The notes under the pieces: model-generated
Database searches by the model: none
The model's input: only the letters and a program-made list of their open reading frames with translations
Told to the model about the DNA's origin: nothing
NCBI GenBank assembly: GCA_965178635.1
Contig: CBCXVT010000036.1
Coordinates: 124,001-188,000 of the forward strand
Length of the DNA stretch: 64,000 nucleotides
Reading direction: 5' to 3'
Origin: GCA-2733415 sp965178635
GTDB taxonomy: Bacteria; Bacteroidota; Bacteroidia; Flavobacteriales; Flavobacteriaceae
Translations under genes and position numbers: made by a program
Shown: positions 61,460 to 64,000 of the stretch, one piece after another
Layout: each line of letters begins with the position of its first letter
How positions within the stretch are numbered: the stretch's first letter is position 1

Positions 61460-63118
61460 TTAAAACTGGAAATAAATAAAAGGTTGGAAGTCGGCGGCAT
61501 ATGTTTGATAGCAAAGAATAGAAACTACTATAGCGGTAAGTACTTTAACAACAAAATGACTGTTTATAAACTGTAATTGTACAGCATCTTTAAAACGGTA
61601 AGGTAGCCAATGTGCAATATAACCTAATGCCATAATTACAAATACGCTTTTGTATTCGATAAGTAATTGTAATGCGTTATCTAAATTCATATTATAGCAA
61701 ATTTGATGGTATTGTTTGCTGATATGATCCATGCTATTTCCTCTAAAATACACTCTTGTAAATGTGATGAATAAGAAGGTGATTCCTATTTTCCAAATGA
61801 TTGCTAATGGGTGGTTGCTTTTCTCATACGGACTTACACGTCGCCAATATTTATAGACTAATATTCCTAGTCCGTTTAAGCCTCCCCAGATTACAAATTT
61901 CCAAGAAGCACCATGCCATAATCCACCAATTAACATGGTTAATAATATATTGATGTTGGTATTGAAGTGTTTGATGATTTTAGGAACAACCAAACACAAC
62001 AACATTGCTAAAACCAATATGCCAATAATCACTAATGTGTAGGTATAACTCTTAAATGCAATTAAGAGCAGTGTTAGAAAGCTCAAACAGATGATGTATG
62101 ATGCTGTGGTTCCGTTTCTGTTTCCTCCTAATGGTATGTATAAATAATCTTTCAACCATGTGGATAATGAAATGTGCCAACGTTTCCAAAAATCACCACA
62201 ATTGATAGCCTTATAAGGCGAGTTGAAGTTCTTTGGTAACTGATATCCCATTAATAATGCGATACCAATTGCAATATCTGTATACCCTGAAAAATCACCA
62301 TAAATTTGTAATGAATAGCCAAACAATGCCATAATGTTTGTGAAACCAGAAAACATTTCAGGGGCGTCAAACACACGATCTAAAAAGTTAGCCGCAATAT
62401 AATCTGCAAATAACATTTTTTTAATGAGTCCGATTAATATCATGTAAACGGCTTTTCCGAAATCAGTTTTGGTAATGTTGATTTCCTTCCCGATTTGAGG
62501 AATAAAATCTGCTGCTCTAACTATTGGACCAGCAACTAATTGTGGGAAGAAACTCACGAAAAAACCAAAGTCAATAATATTGTTTATTGGTTTCAATTGC
62601 TTCCTGTAAATATCAACACTATAACTAATGGTTTGAAACGTATAGAATGAAATTCCTACTGGAAGAATGATGCTATCAACTGTGAAATAATCTTGTTGAG
62701 CAATGGTATTTGTCCATAACGCCAAATGATTGATGACTTCATAATCTGTTTTAAATAAACTATTAAAGGAGTCAGTAAAGAAATAGGCGTATTTGAAATA
62801 ACATAAAGTAGCTAAATTGATACAAACACTTATAGTAACTAAAATTTTCTTTTTAAGTATTGATTTAGTGTGATAAATGCCTTTTCCTAAAAAGAAATCA
62901 TTAACCGTACTAAAAAGTAAAATACCAATAAATAACCCACTTGTTTTATAATAAAACAGTAAGCTGACTGCAAATAAATATGTAATTCTAAGAGATTTCT
63001 TCTTGTAGATTATAGCGTAAATTAAATACACTAGCGCAAAGAATATCCAGAAACTTATTTGTGTAAAAAGTAATGGCGTGTCTTCTGAAAAACTGAATAT
63101 GTCTAATAATCTATTCAA
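61460..63118 (-). CDS. MBOAT O-acyltransferase (AlgI-like)
   Basis: The 552-residue polytopic membrane protein has the MBOAT core: DFSGYTDIAIGIALLMGY, FWKRWHISLSTWLKDYLYIPLGG (His315) and the catalytic His402 in IGGLWHGASWKFVIW. Homologues such as AlgI pass acetyl groups across the membrane to exopolysaccharide. Its start overlaps the stop of the SGNH gene by 8 bases; such pairs work together in O-acetylation. The target polymer is unknown. Confidence 0.9.
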   Translation of the reverse strand: MNRLLDIFSFSEDTPLLFTQISFWIFFALVYLIYAIIYKKKSLRITYLFAVSLLFYYKTSGLFIGILLFSTVNDFFLGKGIYHTKSILKKKILVTISVCINLATLCYFKYAYFFTDSFNSLFKTDYEVINHLALWTNTIAQQDYFTVDSIILPVGISFYTFQTISYSVDIYRKQLKPINNIIDFGFFVSFFPQLVAGPIVRAADFIPQIGKEINITKTDFGKAVYMILIGLIKKMLFADYIAANFLDRVFDAPEMFSGFTNIMALFGYSLQIYGDFSGYTDIAIGIALLMGYQLPKNFNSPYKAINCGDFWKRWHISLSTWLKDYLYIPLGGNRNGTTASYIICLSFLTLLLIAFKSYTYTLVIIGILVLAMLLCLVVPKIIKHFNTNINILLTMLIGGLWHGASWKFVIWGGLNGLGILVYKYWRRVSPYEKSNHPLAIIWKIGITFLFITFTRVYFRGNSMDHISKQYHQICYNMNLDNALQLLIEYKSVFVIMALGYIAHWLPYRFKDAVQLQFINSHFVVKVLTAIVVSILCYQTYAADFQPFIYFQF

Positions 63119-64000
63119 TACTATCGTCTTTTCTTGTAATATGATTTAAAATGCTGTCTGGCTTGTGATTCATTTCTTGTTCCCAAGCACGCACTAAAGC
63201 TTGTAATAACAAATCGGCTTTAATATTGTAGCCTTTTCGTGTAAAATGAATGCGATCTTTTGGCATTAATTTGTTGTTATACCATTTTTGAGAGGAGATA
63301 TAGCCCCCCATAATTTCGTAGAAATCCCAAACTGCCATGTGATATTGTTCAGATAACTCATAAATTACTTGTGCAGCAACTTTAGTATTCGGATTGGCAA
63401 ATAGTTTTTTATAGTAGGAATCGTTAGGTACAGTTAGTAAAATAGCGCAATCCGGATTTGCTTTTTGAATAAACAAAATTAGCTGTTCATAATAGGCTTT
63501 ATATTGCTCTGCATTAAAATGAAGTGTATAAGTGTCGTTGGTTCCAACAGAAATAATAAATAAATCTGGTTTGTAGAGTAGCAACTGTTGTTCAAAATAT
63601 GCGGCGCGATTATAAAATTTAAAACTTGCGCCATTTACGCCAATAGTTGTGTATTCAATACCTGAGTTGTCATTCATCAATTCTAACCCCATCATTAAAA
63701 ATTCAGAATCGACACTGGATGTAGTCTTTCTAACACAAATATCAAGATTACTAACTGTTGTATTTAATGTAAATTCGATATAATGCGCGTCTGAGTTTCT
63801 TGTTTGGGAGGTCACTAAAGAATCATTTGCAACAATTACTTCATAATCATCAGACCATTCATTATAAAACACACGCAATTTATTGAAGTCGTATGTGTTT
63901 TCTGAGAAGTTTCTATGATTTGCCTTAATGGTAATGTTTGAAATGGAGTCTTTAAATTTTGCGCTTACACCAGATAATCCCCAAGCGACGGAATCATTTC
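63111..64000 (-). CDS. SGNH/GDSL hydrolase-like protein, N-terminus beyond window (partial)
   Basis: The frame stays open through the right edge (codons at 63879-63998 read DSVAWGLSGVSAKFKDSIS and onward), so the TTG at 63878 is not the real start. Visible motifs are GVNGASFKFYN (block II-like), ISVGTNDTYTLHF (block III, Asn) and MPKDRIHFTRKGYN with the Asp and His of block V. The block I Ser motif should lie upstream of the window or be at the cut edge. With the MBOAT gene it probably forms an O-acetylation or deacetylation pair for an exported glycan. Confidence 0.85.
   Translation of the reverse strand, partial: NDSVAWGLSGVSAKFKDSISNITIKANHRNFSENTYDFNKLRVFYNEWSDDYEVIVANDSLVTSQTRNSDAHYIEFTLNTTVSNLDICVRKTTSSVDSEFLMMGLELMNDNSGIEYTTIGVNGASFKFYNRAAYFEQQLLLYKPDLFIISVGTNDTYTLHFNAEQYKAYYEQLILFIQKANPDCAILLTVPNDSYYKKLFANPNTKVAAQVIYELSEQYHMAVWDFYEIMGGYISSQKWYNNKLMPKDRIHFTRKGYNIKADLLLQALVRAWEQEMNHKPDSILNHITRKDDSIE

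Overview
The window looks like a chromosomal segment of a marine or aquatic Flavobacteriaceae species (phylum Bacteroidota). The DNA is AT-rich. Secreted proteins carry C-terminal type A sorting domains of the type IX secretion system (T9SS) and one has SprB-type repeats. Shine-Dalgarno sites are mostly absent, and many genes are preceded by the Bacteroidota -7 promoter element TAnnTTTG. I see no phage, insertion sequence, CRISPR array, rRNA or tRNA, and no gene-free stretch exceeds 300 bases. The species cannot be named from sequence alone.

Layout. 1-168: the C-terminus of YidC. 403-5142: a giant T9SS-exported SprB-repeat surface protein with five almost identical 210-bp tandem repeats. 5239-9911: a MORN-like secreted protein, mnmA carrying two apparent +1 frameshifts, a T9SS subtilase and a nitronate monooxygenase-like enzyme. 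9963-10499: a DUF4468 protein. 10573-22700: a surface-glycan cluster in short blocks that alternate strand. It holds a FemAB/GNAT-like transferase, an FdtB-like aminotransferase, a Wzx-like flippase, a methyltransferase, five glycosyltransferases, an FdtA-like ketoisomerase, a 2OG-Fe(II) oxygenase and a GT-C-like membrane protein. The FdtA/FdtB pair points to a dTDP-3-amino-3,6-dideoxyhexose, but rmlA and rmlB are not in the window.

22693-32824: FtsE, a 1018-residue TPR protein coupled to an outer-membrane barrel protein, small secreted proteins, a 90-residue LETM1-like protein, a DbpA-type DEAD-box helicase, a YchJ-type SEC-C protein and a thioesterase. The gap 32038-32269 has nested inverted repeats that could be a structured RNA. 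32945-40783: a fatty-acid beta-oxidation block (MarR regulator, FadB-like, thiolase, acyl-CoA dehydrogenase, and a separate acyl-CoA synthetase). A perfect 12-bp GC-rich palindrome overlaps the expected -33 region of the MarR promoter. 40873-53982: GNAT, PurL, a T9SS endonuclease I, an RsmB-type rRNA methyltransferase, a BNR-repeat lipoprotein, an ECF sigma operon, an MsbA-like ABC transporter and a phosphohexomutase.

54063-64000: a membrane glycosyltransferase, DUF4199, ribosomal protein L31 type B, a GlmU-like nucleotidyltransferase with a duplicated promoter box, and a minus-strand M24/small protein/SIMPL/glycine-zipper cluster. These are followed by a deoxyribosyltransferase-like protein, an aldehyde dehydrogenase, and an MBOAT/SGNH pair probably used for O-acetylation of an exported polymer. 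The SGNH gene runs off the right edge. Most of the window is ordinary housekeeping. The accessory signals are the adhesin repeat array, the glycan cluster, the disrupted mnmA, the MarR palindrome, the structured gap and the small LETM1-like and deoxyribosyltransferase-like proteins.
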